A DNA stretch of 64,000 nucleotides from Ligustrum vulgare (GCA_963555705.1 OY743172.1:27093446-27157445), one strand, 5' to 3'. Numbered from the stretch's first letter, positions 8,849 through 20,340 are shown. Notes: generated from the letters alone by a model not told the origin. Numbers and translations are program-made.

Positions 8849-10810
8849 ATCATCTATTTAAATGCATTATTTAACGCTTAAAAGAGCTGTGGCTCAGCGT
8901 GTCAGTGGTTCCATTAAGAGATAATGGAATAAATTATTGAAAAGGTGAGAACAATGAGATAATGCGTCATTACCTTTTTCGATATAAGGGAAGATTTGGC
9001 GACAAGATTGAGATATTTTCCTTGGATATTGTACCTGATTTTTCCGGTATAAAAGTAATAAAGGTATGCTGAATTGAACTGTACAGAAATACGTACTGAT
9101 GAAATGAATAATGTATTGAACCAGAAGTTCATACATATGTACAAGTGAAATATCTTGTTGAACCAGAAGTTCTATAATGATTGGTTAGATTCCAATTCAA
9201 TAATGAGATTTATTGAGAATGAATAATGGCATTCATTAAAGAACCAGAAGATTGTTATCATTGCTGCTTGTTCTCAAAAGCAAATTAATTATCTCACTAA
9301 GAATATGAATGACTGATTATTTGCTCAAGTAATGATATTACGAGCAAAGTGATAAATGCTAGCATGAATATATCTTAAAGTCATTAATGATTTTACGAAT
9401 TAGTTGAGATAATAGAATATTATATTGCTAATGGTTTAGCAGATTAAAAGCCTCAATTTATTTGCTATGAGAACAATTTGATTATGCAGCAATATTCTAC
9501 ATATAAACATGTCAATACGATGAAATAATGATTTGCTTGTGAAACTTTATGATTTTTAAGAAGTGCGATATCTATATACACTCCAACAATACGCACTTGA
9601 TATATGATTGTATGACATGTGTTGCGGCATTTTAGCCGATTGATATAATATAAGATTTGTGAATATTATGGAGAAAACACGCTTAAAGCGTAATTATGCC
9701 TGAAGCATAATGACTATCGATTCCAAAATAAATATCTCTTGAATGATTGAAATGATCCCTTCGAGGCTAAATACTCATGGTGAGTAAAAGGGACATAATG
9801 ATGAGATATTCAGGTACCTGATGATAGAACATATACAGATATCTCTCTATGTTATATTGAGTTGAAATTGAATCGATAAATAAGTCGACTACATACAACC
9901 CTCTAATGAAAATGAGGTTGATGAAATTATAATACTTTGGCCAAGTATATAACCCCAATGTAGGGATTATTATTCAAGGACCAGAAGTCCAAATGCTTAA
10001 ATGTGTAAAGCCAGTAATTATATGTACAAATGAAAAATATTTCACAGTCGTAGATGACGACTCGTTGCGCGCAAGATTTTTCATTGAACTGGCATGACAT
10101 ATGGTGGATGTGACTATAATCTAAATCACTAGCTTGAGCTCTTTGATATACCAATGAGTGAGATCAAAAAGTGTGATTCTCATCTCGGTATTTTGAGGGT
10201 ATTCTTTGATGTACCAGTTGATCGCGGTACGTTGGGATTTCAAGTAAAATGATTGTAGATTATATGTCAAAATTGATATTTATTTCAATGATTGATTATG
10301 CTCCTGCAAATTAGAAATTGCAGTTTATAAAGTGTAAGAACATACATGTATAAATTATTGAAAGATTCAATATGCCCAGATTAGTATCACTATAGGATGA
10401 TACAAATAACCCCATAATATAATATGTTGAAATTGAAATTGGAGTGTACTATTATTATATTTGAATATTTGGGCATGCAATTGATTTTCAATATGCAAAA
10501 TTATATTATCCATCGGAAATTGATTATTCACCAGAAGTGAATATGAAAATGAATATTTAATTATTCATCAGATGTGAATTCTAGATTTTGATAGAAGTGA
10601 ATCAATTCTAGATTTGAGTAATACAATCAGTCAACTAAATAAACATTGCTTGGTATAGCATGTTCAGTACATCATAAATAAACTATGACATCATAAATGA
10701 GCTATGAACGATTTATATAAAGCTCATCATGAATGATATGTTTTGATGAAAAGATATGAGATTGCATCAAAATACTTGTGATATTCCATGAAAAGGAATA
10801 AATACGCGTT

Positions 10811-11486
10811 GCACTCTTTTTCCCTTAGCTGAGGTTTTTCCTACAGGGTTTTCCTAGCAAGGTTTTTAATGAGGCAACAGTTGAGGCGTATTGATGAAAA
10901 ATAATGAGAATAATGTACTCTTTTTCCCTTCGCTGAGGTTTTGTCCCACAGGGTTTTCCTAGCAAAGGTTTTTAAGGCATCATCATAGCTATCAACAAGC
11001 TATAATTAACAACACATTGTTATACTGGAATGATATCAACAAATGAAGAAAATCATACACATCTTATGAAGAATGTTATGATATCGGCTACACACAAGAA
11101 GATTTTCATATATACATATTCCAGAAGTAAGATGATATCAATATTCGAGAAGTTCATGAATCCTCAATTGCACACTTCAGGGGGAGAATCATGCTGTACT
11201 CTTTTTCCTTCGTCCAGGTTTTGTCCTACTAGGTTTTCCTGACAAAGTTTTAACGAGGCAGCGGCTGTACTCTTTTTCCTTGATTCAGATTTTATCCCAC
11301 TGGGTTTTACTGACAAGGTTTTAATGAGGCAGCACTTCAGAACTTCAAGATTCAGTACATGATTTGTTGGAATGTCTGACTCAATGATTCACTATGGCCA
11401 ACATCAGGGGGAGCAACTGTACTCTTTTTCCTTCGCTCAAGTTTTATCCCACTGGGTTTTCTTAGCAAGGTTTTAACGAGGCAGAC
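10811..11486 (+). repeat. Five copia-type CTCTTTTTCC repeats
   Basis: Five copies of a 60-70 bp unit begin ACTCTTTTTCC, contain GGTTTTRTCCYAC and GGGTTTTCCTAGCAAGG, and end TTTTAAYGAGGCA. They start near 10,812, 10,915, 11,196, 11,266 and 11,416. Such repeats are commonly found just upstream of the polypurine tract in plant Ty1-copia elements. Confidence 0.8.
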
Positions 11487-11514
11487 AATTGAGCAAGCGA
11501 GTAATATTTCATTC

Positions 11515-11523
11515 AAGGGGAAG
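11515..11523 (+). other. Polypurine tract
   Basis: AAGGGGAAG lies immediately before the TG of the 3' LTR, the standard position of the plus-strand primer. Confidence 0.75.
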
Positions 11524-11726
11524 TGTTATAAAATATAAAATTAGGAATAGTTAGGTAAATTAGGTAAAATATTTTGAATGAAAATTACTCTTATGCCCCT
11601 GTAAAATTTATATATTACGATTATGTCATTGTCCACCCCTATAAATAGGGGCCTATATTCATTATGAAATAATAAGAATAAGAAATTCTCTTTGATTCTC
11701 TCTATATTCTCTATTGTTTTACAACA
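11524..11726 (+). repeat. 3' LTR of the 5.2-11.7 kb element
   Basis: TGTTATAAAATA to TTTTACAACA, with the same CCCCTATAAATAGGGG TATA dyad at 11,636-11,651. An 8-bp tandem duplication around AGGTAAATTAGGTAAAAT is absent from the 5' LTR. It is followed by the TSD TGAAG. Confidence 0.87.
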
Positions 11727-11731
11727 TGAAG

Positions 11732-12345
11732 AATATTATTTATCTTAATCCACTATAATACTATATTTTGTAAATGTCATATAACGATAAATTAAATGTA
11801 GAGTGCTAGTGTTAACGAGTTTTAAAGAATCTACACTTGTTCAGATTAAAATATACAAGTATTTTTCCAAGGTTCTATCTTGTGGTTCTATTTCAACGTT
11901 AGGTTAGTAGTAAGTTGAAATGCAATGACATGCGCACGTGCGATGAAGGAGTAGTGTTCATAACATGGTTTAACACGAACTAATACACACAGACTACGCT
12001 TCTTCATTTTGAAAGGAAGTTTAGATCAAAAACTCACTTAATTAAATTTCTAGTCTAGATCGTGCGATGAAAGAATAGTGTTTGTAATTATATATGTAAT
12101 AACCTCATAGTACATGAACAATCAAAAGTAGTATTTTGTCAATTATAATTTTTCGATTGTTATATAACCTCGAAGATTAATTTGTAGATTTTGATAGTTC
12201 TTTGAATAGTATATTATGCATAGTTTTAAAAATAGAAAGTTAACCCATAAAAAGAAAATCGAAAAATTGATTTTAAAGGACCGATAATCAAAAGGATTTA
12301 AAAAAGTGAACGGTAATTTTTTATGCGCGTTTACCTTATTTTGAT
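11732..12345. other. Spacer, no gene seen
   Basis: AT-rich DNA. A short imperfect direct repeat with 'cgtgcgatgaargartagtgtt' text occurs at 11,937 and 12,061. Nothing coding is visible. Confidence 0.4.
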
Positions 12346-12349
12346 AGCC

Positions 12350-13590
12350 GTTATATATTTTTGAAAATGCAAGTTTGTAGTTTTTTATAAACTTTTCGAA
12401 GTGGTACATAAAAATATAGTTTCGTCTAGAATGCATATGTCGAAAATGAGACGACAGATGACTCGTGAAAAAAATGAAAATACAATATTAGGAGACCATT
12501 TTAAATAATTATAATTTTTGCTACGATTAACATATTTGTAATTCGAAAATAATGCGGTAAAATAATTTGTGAGAAGTTCATTACAACTTTATTGAGCCCT
12601 CAAAGTTTATTAAATGAAGAAAGCAAGAAAAATTAAAAGACAAAATACAGGGCGACGACAAATGAAAAAAATGTATTTTGAAAATGCAAGTTTGTACTTT
12701 TTATGATCTTTTTGAAATGTTACATTAAAAACTTAATTTTCTTTCGGGTCCATATGTTGAAAATGAGACGAAAGTTGACTCGTGATAAAATGAAAAAATA
12801 CATTATTAAGGGATTTTTTTAAACGGTTATTACTTTTGCTATAATTGAAGATTTGTAATTCAAAAATAAAACAATATGTGAGAACTTGATATTAATATCA
12901 AGATCTTGCTATTTCGATTTCATTTGACCCCATGAAGTTGATCAAACGAAGAGAGGAAAAAAAAAAACTAAAAGACAAAATAAAGAGCCACTACAAATAA
13001 AAAGTGTATTTTGAAAAGACAAAATTATAATTTTTTATGAACTTTTGAAAGTGGTGCATTAAAAACTTAGTTTGTGTAGAGTGCATATGTCGAAATGAGA
13101 CAAAAGTTCATTCTTTAAAAAAATGAAAAAAATTATTGTTCAGGGACCATTCTAAATGGTTATAACTTTTGTTAAGGTTGATGATTTTGTATTTCAAAAA
13201 TAATTTGTAAAGTACTATGTAAGAATATAATATTAATATTAAGATATTGCTATTATGACTTGAATCCACAAAAGTGATCAAACAAAGAAAAAAAAGCACA
13301 AAAGGACAAAATAAGGATTTGGTTAAAGAAAAAAAAAACTGTGAGAACTTAAATTAATATCATGATCTTTTTATTATGACTTCATTTGAACCCATAAAAT
13401 TGACCAAACGAAGAAAAACAAAAAAAGGAGGGCGACCACAGATGAAAAGTGTTTTTTGAAAAGACAAATTTATAGTTTGTTATGAGCTTTTGGAAGTGGT
13501 ACATTAAAAACTCAGTTTTGTGTAGTTTGCATATGTCGAAAAATGAGACGAAAAATGATTATAATTTTTTGCTACAGTTGAAAATATAGA
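12350..13590. repeat. Satellite-like array, unit about 320-330 bp
   Basis: Four diverged copies are anchored by GCATATGTCGAAAATGAGAC at 12,433, 12,750, 13,083 and 13,529 (spacings 317, 333 and 446 bp). Each copy also holds 'ttttgaaaaksmcaarttt' near its start and a 'caaacgaag...aaaaagacaaaata...gacnacaaatgaaaa' end. The third interval is longer because an internal block with GAGAACTTAAATTAATATCA is duplicated. No coding sequence is present. Confidence 0.75.
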
Positions 13591-13599
13591 TTAGAAATG

Positions 13600-14140
13600 T
13601 ATTTTTACTTTTTTTTTTTTTTTGTTTTTAACAAATATGATTGTTGATGCACGGTCCGACATGGAATATCTATGATGACATGTGGCCTGACGTACACCAC
13701 GAACGATGACACATGATCTGAAGTGTGATATTGAGGTTAGAAGACCTGACATGAAATGCGTCCAAAGAGAGAAAACCAACACGATCTGAATCGGAATAAG
13801 GAATTAGCCTATTGGCAGCCCACCCAATATTAATATTATGATCGATTCTCATCCTTTTTGAGTTGTAAGACTAGGCAAGGGATCTCACTAGTAGGTTTGA
13901 GTTCAGCAACAGAACCCCGTATGGCTTCTACTGTGATGTTCGATGAATAGTATGTTGAGGGGGTTGATTGCTGTTTTGATTTCACATCATTTTAATCATC
14001 CCCCATAAATTCATCCAGTCCGTTCGGTGGTCCTAACTTCGCTGCTAGCGACAAGGTCAAGATAATCCAGCTCTTCGCCGAGTTGACCCTTCGCAACTTC
14101 GCATCTCCACCTCCTTCGGCCGATTGAAGATCAGATGACA
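13600..14140. other. Spacer, no gene seen
   Basis: Mixed-composition DNA with a T-rich run near 13,608. No recognisable gene or element end was found. Confidence 0.4.
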
Positions 14141-14149
14141 ATGTTATGA

Positions 14150-14990
14150 GATTTATGGTAGTAGTCATGGAATGTAATCAATCATTTTTCTCGAAGATCT
14201 GTTGATAATGTTATGTGATCTATGGTGGTAGTTATAGAATGTAATTAGGCATTTTGTTTTGGTTGTTATCATATGGGTTTCTTAGTGTAAAATGCAACAC
14301 ATTTTTTCGTTGATAATTTGAAATATTGATGCAATACCAGTGATCCCATTACAGATCATGTACATGTGTTGGTGGTATTTTTTTGTTAGCCTTTGCAATG
14401 CAATTACAGAATATTACATAAAATTACATATCATTACGGGTATAAATTAATCGAACATTACATTCCATTATGGATCATTACAAGTATAAATTAGTCGAAC
14501 ATCACATTACAATACAAAATAAGATACCTAACATTACATCGGGAGTAATAGGTGTGCTATTGAACTCGAAGGGTTGGGGCTTAGTCAAATATTACATAAC
14601 ATTACAAAAAGACTGCATAACATTACAAAACAGTGGTCGGAGAACAGACGATGAACAAAACTGGACGAAAAATTGATTTCAATTGTTGTAGAAACAGAAA
14701 ACCAGGCCGCGAAGAGAGAGAATGTGGTTTGCGAGATATTTTCAAATATTACAACTGCCTAAAATTAATCCCTATTGAAATGGTAACTACCTCCTAATTA
14801 ATAGGTTCCTTATTTAATTACATAATCAAATAATATACTTTCTCTCTCCTAAATTTCGGTATTTACCTAGAAGTGGGAATCAAATTCCTGTAATATGACG
14901 AATAGTTTCAAAAGCTGGTATTTTAAATTGCATGGCATTACATCCAGGTAGTTGTGTAATTTTCCCATTTAAAAATAATTTAGGTTGTTG
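14150..14990. repeat. ATTACA-rich dispersed repeat, copy 1
   Basis: Rich in ATTACA/ATTACAT words. Its right end (14,850-14,970: TTTCGGTATTTACC, TAATATGACGAATAGTTTCA, ACATCCAGGTAGTTGTGTAA) is homologous to 48,060-48,180. It is part of a dispersed family of unknown class. Confidence 0.6.
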
Positions 14991-15507
14991 GTGAAGTGGA
15001 CCTATTTGGTTGAGTTAATTAATTGGCCATGAATTGGGCGGCCATTGTATATTTGATGAAGTGGGTTGCAATGGATGCAACTGAGTATATTTGAGATTTG
15101 CCCCATAGTGGTGTTCGATGATTTGAGCCTTTTTGGTTCATTTAAAAATTGAAAGTGTTCCAGTAATCTGGAATTGAAAATTTTACTTCAGATTGGAGTT
15201 GATGCAGTTAATCTGCAGTTGAAAATTGTTTCAGCTAGATCTGGAATTGATACAAAAATTTGCATGTGACCGAGTTCAAGATGTTTTGATAATGAAGGAA
15301 ATATAATTGAATTTGCTCTAAGAAGAGCATTAAAGTTGCTTGTGGATGTCGCTAAACTGGTTTTCAAATGAAAGAAATTATAATTCCTTGAAGAGAAGAG
15401 AAGAAAAGAATGATTAATGCCGGAAGATCCACATGATTTTTGATACTTGAATCCCTTGATTTTCAAGTTGGGCTTGACCGATCTTCACCAAGCTCCAATT
15501 TTGAAAA

Positions 15508-15539
15508 GGGGGGGGGGGGGTGTGTGTGTGTGTGTGTGT
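15508..15539. repeat. G13 run followed by (TG)n
   Basis: Thirteen G residues followed by about nine TG repeats. This is a simple repeat. Confidence 0.9.
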
Positions 15540-16255
15540 AGAAATATTAGTTGAAATAGAAGGCACTAGAATGTGCTATGTTCAAGTTTGTTAGATTTAA
15601 GTTTCTTAGATTCAAGAGTTTGTTAGTTCTTCTAGTTCGAATTCTCTCAATATATAGCTCAACTTTCTAATCATTTACTAACCATTTGAATAATAAAATT
15701 TCTACTTTAAGATTTTATTTTTGTTCAGAAATACAATAGTGAAAGGAGTAAGATAAGTGCTTGTATGAGGCAATATAGAATCATAAATTGAAGCTGAAAT
15801 AAATTTTATTGGTGTGCAAAACATATGCATATCTCTTTTGAATATGTTTACCATGAAGATGAAGTTTTTGGTGATGGGTGATCACCTTTTACTCCTTTTT
15901 TTTGGTTTTTTTTCTCTATTCTTTTTATAATTAAACCAGTTTGTCGACTTATTTAAATATTTTTTTATTTAATTTTACTAAATTAGTTGTGGTTTGATCA
16001 TTATGTTGTTGTCGTAAATTATAACTAATGAATCATGTGATTTAACAAACGAAAGTTCACCTGAGTTGAGATAAGTTTACATTAGAACATTGCGAGATTA
16101 AATCAATACAAGTGAAGTTTAATGAGTCTTTTACATGATCCATATACATCATAGTCGAAGAAGTTGGAAGGATGGTAGGCATCCGTCTGACCTGGGGGCT
16201 ACAAGGAATGTGGGTGATTGGGTTCTGCTTCCAATGAATTCTACAAATAGGATTT
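15540..16255. other. Spacer, no gene seen
   Basis: AT-rich, with no coding sequence supported. Short minus-strand ORFs near 15.2-15.5 kb just to the left have no family resemblance that I recognise. Confidence 0.4.
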
Positions 16256-16264
16256 TGTAAAGTA

Positions 16265-16775
16265 TGCTCCTGTCTCACCTGATTTCTTTGAGTAGAGATG
16301 GGGAGGTAAGGTAGAGGGAGTTGAGTGAGCAAGGAGCTGACAGTTCTTCGGTTGGAGCTCAAGAATCCGACTTAGGTGTTCGGGCTCCCACACTCCAGCG
16401 CATCATGAAGGATTGCCACTTGACCCTCAGTGGGGTTGTAAGGCCTACAAGCAAGGCTATGGCATATTATCCGAATATCCCCAGGCATAAGGAATTTAGT
16501 AAAGACAAAGGTTAGGTCCCCACCTCTGATCTCAGACTCCACTTCATTACTTTCCCACAACTCCGGCTCAGTATGGTACCCGAAACCTCATTTACATAAC
16601 CAACCCAACCCTCAACTTGGGTGATTTCCTCTCTACTTAACCCCAACTCCTCCCTATGAACCTTATAGGGAGCCCGAACACCTAAGTTGGATTCTTGAGC
16701 CCTAACTGAAGAACTGGCAGCTTCTTGCTCTCTCAACTCCCTCTTCCTTACCTCCATCTATCTCTGGCGTTCGAC
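16265..16775. repeat. Inverted repeat with about 120-bp arms
   Basis: The plus-strand text at 16,290-16,393 reappears reversed at 16,665-16,770. This is visible in the conceptual peptides SSSVGAQESDLGVRAP (plus, left) and SSSVRAQESNLGVRAP (minus, right). The right arm extends as a minus-strand open frame to 16,512. The central spacer is about 270 bp. It could be part of a decayed mobile element; no family was identified. Confidence 0.65.
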
Positions 16776-17959
16776 CTCATACATCTTTAAACAACTCGAG
16801 CTATTTATACGACGTATCCCGTACGATGTGCTTTGAGCCTGCTCCTCCTGAAATAGTAAAAAAATTATTTTTGTGTACACCTTTGACATTTGCTCTTCCA
16901 TCACGACATGCATCCTCACCCGAGGACGTTGACTTGAATTATTGGGGTTTGCATATTGTTCCTTGTGCCTCTAGTGCACAATAGTACCAGCAAACCTTGT
17001 TATGAAATCCATGAAGGAGTGTTGCCTATTCATGTATTGCTTTATGAAGGAATGGTGCGCCTCGTTGTGTTAGCTGCTAGACATCCCACTCAAAAAATAA
17101 CCTTTCATGTACGTCGGTTCCCATCATCCACGTATGTCATACATATTCCGCAGCCATTTGTTATTGCCCAAAGTAGTGCTACTCATTAATGCCCACCATC
17201 TTCTTTCAAACTTCTCCTTAGATTCCGACTGATGGATTATTGTAACACCCCAAGTTCAAAATCTTAAACCCAGGCGTGTTAACTTTTCTTTACTTAAATG
17301 CGGAAAAGAAATCATTTAAAACCTCAACATTTTCATTTTCTATTATGAAATTTTACAAAAATTTTGACAGAGTCTCCTCTGTAAATTGGACATAGCCAAC
17401 CTGTAGAGGGACATCAAAAACATTTTAAAAATACACATTGCAACTCATTCAATCCCAAACATCATCCAAACCATTACGATAAGTCCCAAACTCCTCAACA
17501 ATATAATTCTAAGTAAATAAACTTTAGCAAATGAAATAAGAGGTAATTTAACCTCAATAATACATTAATTAAGGAATAAATAATGAGAAATTGAAATAAA
17601 TTCTAATTTAAATTTATTTAAAAGGGTTGAAGCGGGTATAGCCTGAGTCAGCTGCCGAGTGCCCTCCTCGGATCACCTAACTTTCATCACCTGAAATGTT
17701 GGGGAGGGATTGGGGTGAGCTAAAGCTCAGTAAGTAAACTTTATGCATGAAATGCATGCTTATGACATGAATGCTTTAAAAATTTCATATATATATCCCC
17801 ATTTACTTTACTTTCCAAAACTTTCAAACTTTTCAAACTTTCATTTCATTTCAAAACTTTCACTTCATTTCCATCGTGAGCTCACTTGGTGTATCTTCTA
17901 GTCAATCAGATAACAGTGGACAATTCTTATTTGGAACCAGATTAACTTTCAAATTTCCA

Positions 17960-18044
17960 CCGCAAAGCGGCTCATTCACTTCCCTACCGCAAGGCGGTTT
18001 AACAGTCCACCGTAAAACGGTTGAACATTCCGTCGCAAAGCGAC
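17960..18044 (+). repeat. Four compensated hairpin repeats
   Basis: Four triloop hairpins are spaced about 23-27 bp apart: CCGC-AAA-GCGG (17,960-17,970), ACCGC-AAG-GCGGT (17,986-17,998), ACCGT-AAA-ACGGT (18,009-18,021), GTCGC-AAA-GCGAC (18,032-18,044). Base changes on one arm are matched by pairing changes on the other. Confidence 0.85.
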
Positions 18045-19704
18045 TTAATTTGGGTACGCCGGTCCTCCGCGCCCCATTTCCCACTCGCATCTTTCATGAA
18101 CTAGAAGTACACCCATTCTTTTTTTAAAAAACTTGGGATACATAATTTTTGAACAAACTTGCATCTTGACACATTTCTTTCATTTAAAAATATTTGACTT
18201 CCCAATTTCGATTCCAATGCATGTTTGATGATGCAATGACATGATAATGTGCATGCTTGAACATTCTTCTCAATAACATATACTTTCATAAAGTAAATGA
18301 AATTCATCAAAGCAAGTAAGTTGCAAACAGTCCTTTTCACATTTACATTTAACTTCTATAAAAATAGGGGAAGTTTACTTACTTGACATCCTTAGTATTT
18401 ACCGTTATCTGGATTTGCAAGTGGAGGAGCCTCGGCTGCCCGTGTCGTCAATGTACCAAAATCCTAGTTGTATCCATTCATTAATAAAATATGCTTTTAG
18501 TCCACAAACACATTCAAGACTCCTAAACGAGATTAAGAATTCTACGTGGCTCACAATTTAACCCAGACGCGTACTTAAGCCATGTCTAACACATATACTG
18601 TCATACACGAAATGAGAGGTCAATTTCGGTGGACACTTAGGACAATTTGTTATCTATTTACTCAAAATTCACCAAAATGTAGAATATGAAAAATCACTAT
18701 TTAGATTAAAAAATTTAACTAATTCCAATTGAACTAACCCTATAATGAACTACCTAAAAATTATAATTCAATTTAAACAAAATTTAACCAAAACAAAAAC
18801 ATTCCATAAATTCCAAAAATCTGAAATTTTCAAATTAACCCAACGTTGAACTAATAGGAAATCAGTTAAGTTGCTCAATTAAATAATTTTCGAAATTTGA
18901 TAATTTCATATTAGAACTCCAACGTAGGCTTAAAAATCAATCAAAATGTCCTACTATCTCGAAGTTCCATAACTGATTATACACAGGTACAATTATATTC
19001 ACATACATATTTCCCAAATCTCTAATAACAATTTAATTTAGAAATATAACAAGAGTCAAAGTCTGATAGTTAGTAAACCTCTTTTTATGATTCCCAAATC
19101 TGAGGTTACAATTTTTTTCCAACTTGAGGTAACTAAAAACTCAACTTAATTATCAAATTCATAATTCTCGAAATCAGAAAATTACAAAAATATACACACA
19201 GTTCAGATACTCACAGTTCATATATTCGCATATCTTAGCATTACTAAACCCCAATTAATGGTATAATTCGAAATTAAGTAAACTTAAATCTGAAAATAGT
19301 GATGAACTTAAGCACATCCATGAACACACCTATATATACATCTATACATACATGTATGAACATTAATCAAATCTCAAAATTAACCTTTAAAATTAGAATC
19401 TACATAATTTTGAAATCTGAAAATTTGAAAATCTTAACATATATACATACACTCAACTCATATATACATCAACAAATACATACAATTCCATTTATACATA
19501 CACCAATTACGTGTGTGTGTTTTGTGTGTGCGTTCGTGTGTAGTGTGCGTGACTGCGTGGGTGTGTGTGTGGTGCGTCGGTGAAGAGAAAGGGGAAGAGG
19601 GGGCTTACTGCCGGTGGGGTGGCGGTCGGCGGTCGAAGGCTGCGCGAGAGGGAGAGACCTAGAGGAGGAGAGAGCGGGATGAGGTCGACCGAGAGAGGGA
19701 GAGC

Positions 19705-19706
<2 letters not shown>

Positions 19707-19776
<70 letters not shown>
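19707..19776. repeat. (GA)n microsatellite
   Basis: About 35 GA dinucleotides near the 3' end of the solo LTR. They create an artefactual Arg-Glu open frame. Confidence 0.95.
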
Positions 19777-19779
<3 letters not shown>

Positions 19780-20217
19780 TGAGTGAGTTAATTAGGTTAG
19801 GGTTAAGTTTTTAATCTTTTGGAACTTGCAAATCAGTCCCTCAAATCTCCTCTTTTGTTTAAGTAAGTCTATAAGTTCTATTTACCCTCGATTATCACTA
19901 AACTTTCCCCCCAAGTTTCAAATTAGCATAATAAAATAGAAAATAACATGCTTAGGAAATAAAACAATTAATGACATAGAATTGCACGTAAATAATTAAA
20001 ATAACCAATTTATAAACTTTCAAATTGGTACATTGATCGAGACGGCGTCCAAGTTCTTCCATTGCAAAATAATTCCAATTATAGACATTAAAGATCATAA
20101 ATCTATAATTTATAATAACATTCACAACAATATTACGCGAAATTTAAAATTGTACGTAAAAATGAAAAGCGGTCTTACAATTATATTCATTAGAATACCC
20201 TTATGCACTGCTTAAGG

Positions 20218-20340
20218 GTAGCCATTCGTTATTGTCCAAAGTAGTGCTACTCATTAATGCCCACCATCTGCTTTCAAACTCCTCCTCAGACTCCGACTGA
20301 TGGATTATGTTCATTAGAATTCCTTATGCACTCCGTACAA
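20218..20340. repeat. 122-bp direct duplication of FAR1-like sequence
   Basis: The segment containing GTAGTGCTACTCATTAATGC and ending GACTGATGGATTAT is also present at 17,157-17,240. Its continuation (TTCATTAGAATWCCYTTATG) resumes right after the solo LTR at 20,185. Removing the LTR and one TSD leaves a tandem duplication of period about 122 bp. Confidence 0.75.

Larger units (their letters stand above)
6753..10543 (+). repeat. Dispersed CAGAA-loop hairpins
   Basis: CCAGAAG occurs ten times, all on plus (6,760, 6,821, 7,013, 7,089, 9,121, 9,163, 9,244, 9,981, 10,531, 11,121). In most, the bases flanking CAGAA are complementary but different each time: AATGATAC/GTTATCATT (6,753-6,774), TGGTAC/GTTACCA (6,816-6,833), GAAC/GTTC (9,160-9,172), GGAC/GTCC (9,978-9,990), TATTCAC/GTGAATA (10,525-10,543). 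At 9,111-9,136 a ten-pair stem with one bulge forms. A relative with a CTGAA loop and ATTATGC/GCATAAT stem lies at 9,693-9,711. Function is unknown. Confidence 0.7.
5217..11731 (+). mobile_element. Non-autonomous LTR retrotransposon with 5-bp TSD
   Basis: Two LTRs (5,222-5,434 and 11,524-11,726) begin TGTTATAAAATA. The direct repeat TGAAG lies just outside both ends (5,217-5,221 and 11,727-11,731). A PBS-like TTATCAGCACGAG follows the left LTR and a polypurine tract AAGGGGAAG precedes the right one, so the element runs on the plus strand. Between LTRs there is no gag, protease, integrase or reverse transcriptase, hence it is non-autonomous. The LTRs differ by about three substitutions over about 195 aligned bases, plus a 24-bp tandem duplication in the left copy and an 8-bp one in the right copy, which suggests a young insertion. 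Five CTCTTTTTCC-type repeats near the 3' end are typical of Ty1-copia elements, so a copia origin is inferred. Confidence 0.87.
17241..20179 (+). mobile_element. Solo LTR, 2,939 bp, TSD ATTAT
   Basis: Begins TGTAACACCCC, ends GGTCTTACA, and is flanked on both sides by ATTAT (17,236-17,240 and 20,180-20,184). There is no internal retrotransposon region, so it is a solo LTR left by recombination. The TGTAACACCC start and roughly 3-kb length resemble Ty3-gypsy chromovirus (Tekay/Del-like) LTRs. It is homologous to 60,005-63,096. It contains hairpin repeats (17,960-18,044), a GT-rich stretch (about 19,510-19,575) and a GA microsatellite (19,707-19,776). Confidence 0.88.

Noticed and set aside
15188..15466. 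92-codon minus-strand open frame
   Set aside because: Ser/Phe-rich, no domain, no upstream or downstream gene signals.
19565..19786. Open frame of alternating Arg-Glu
   Set aside because: Artefact of the (GA)n microsatellite.
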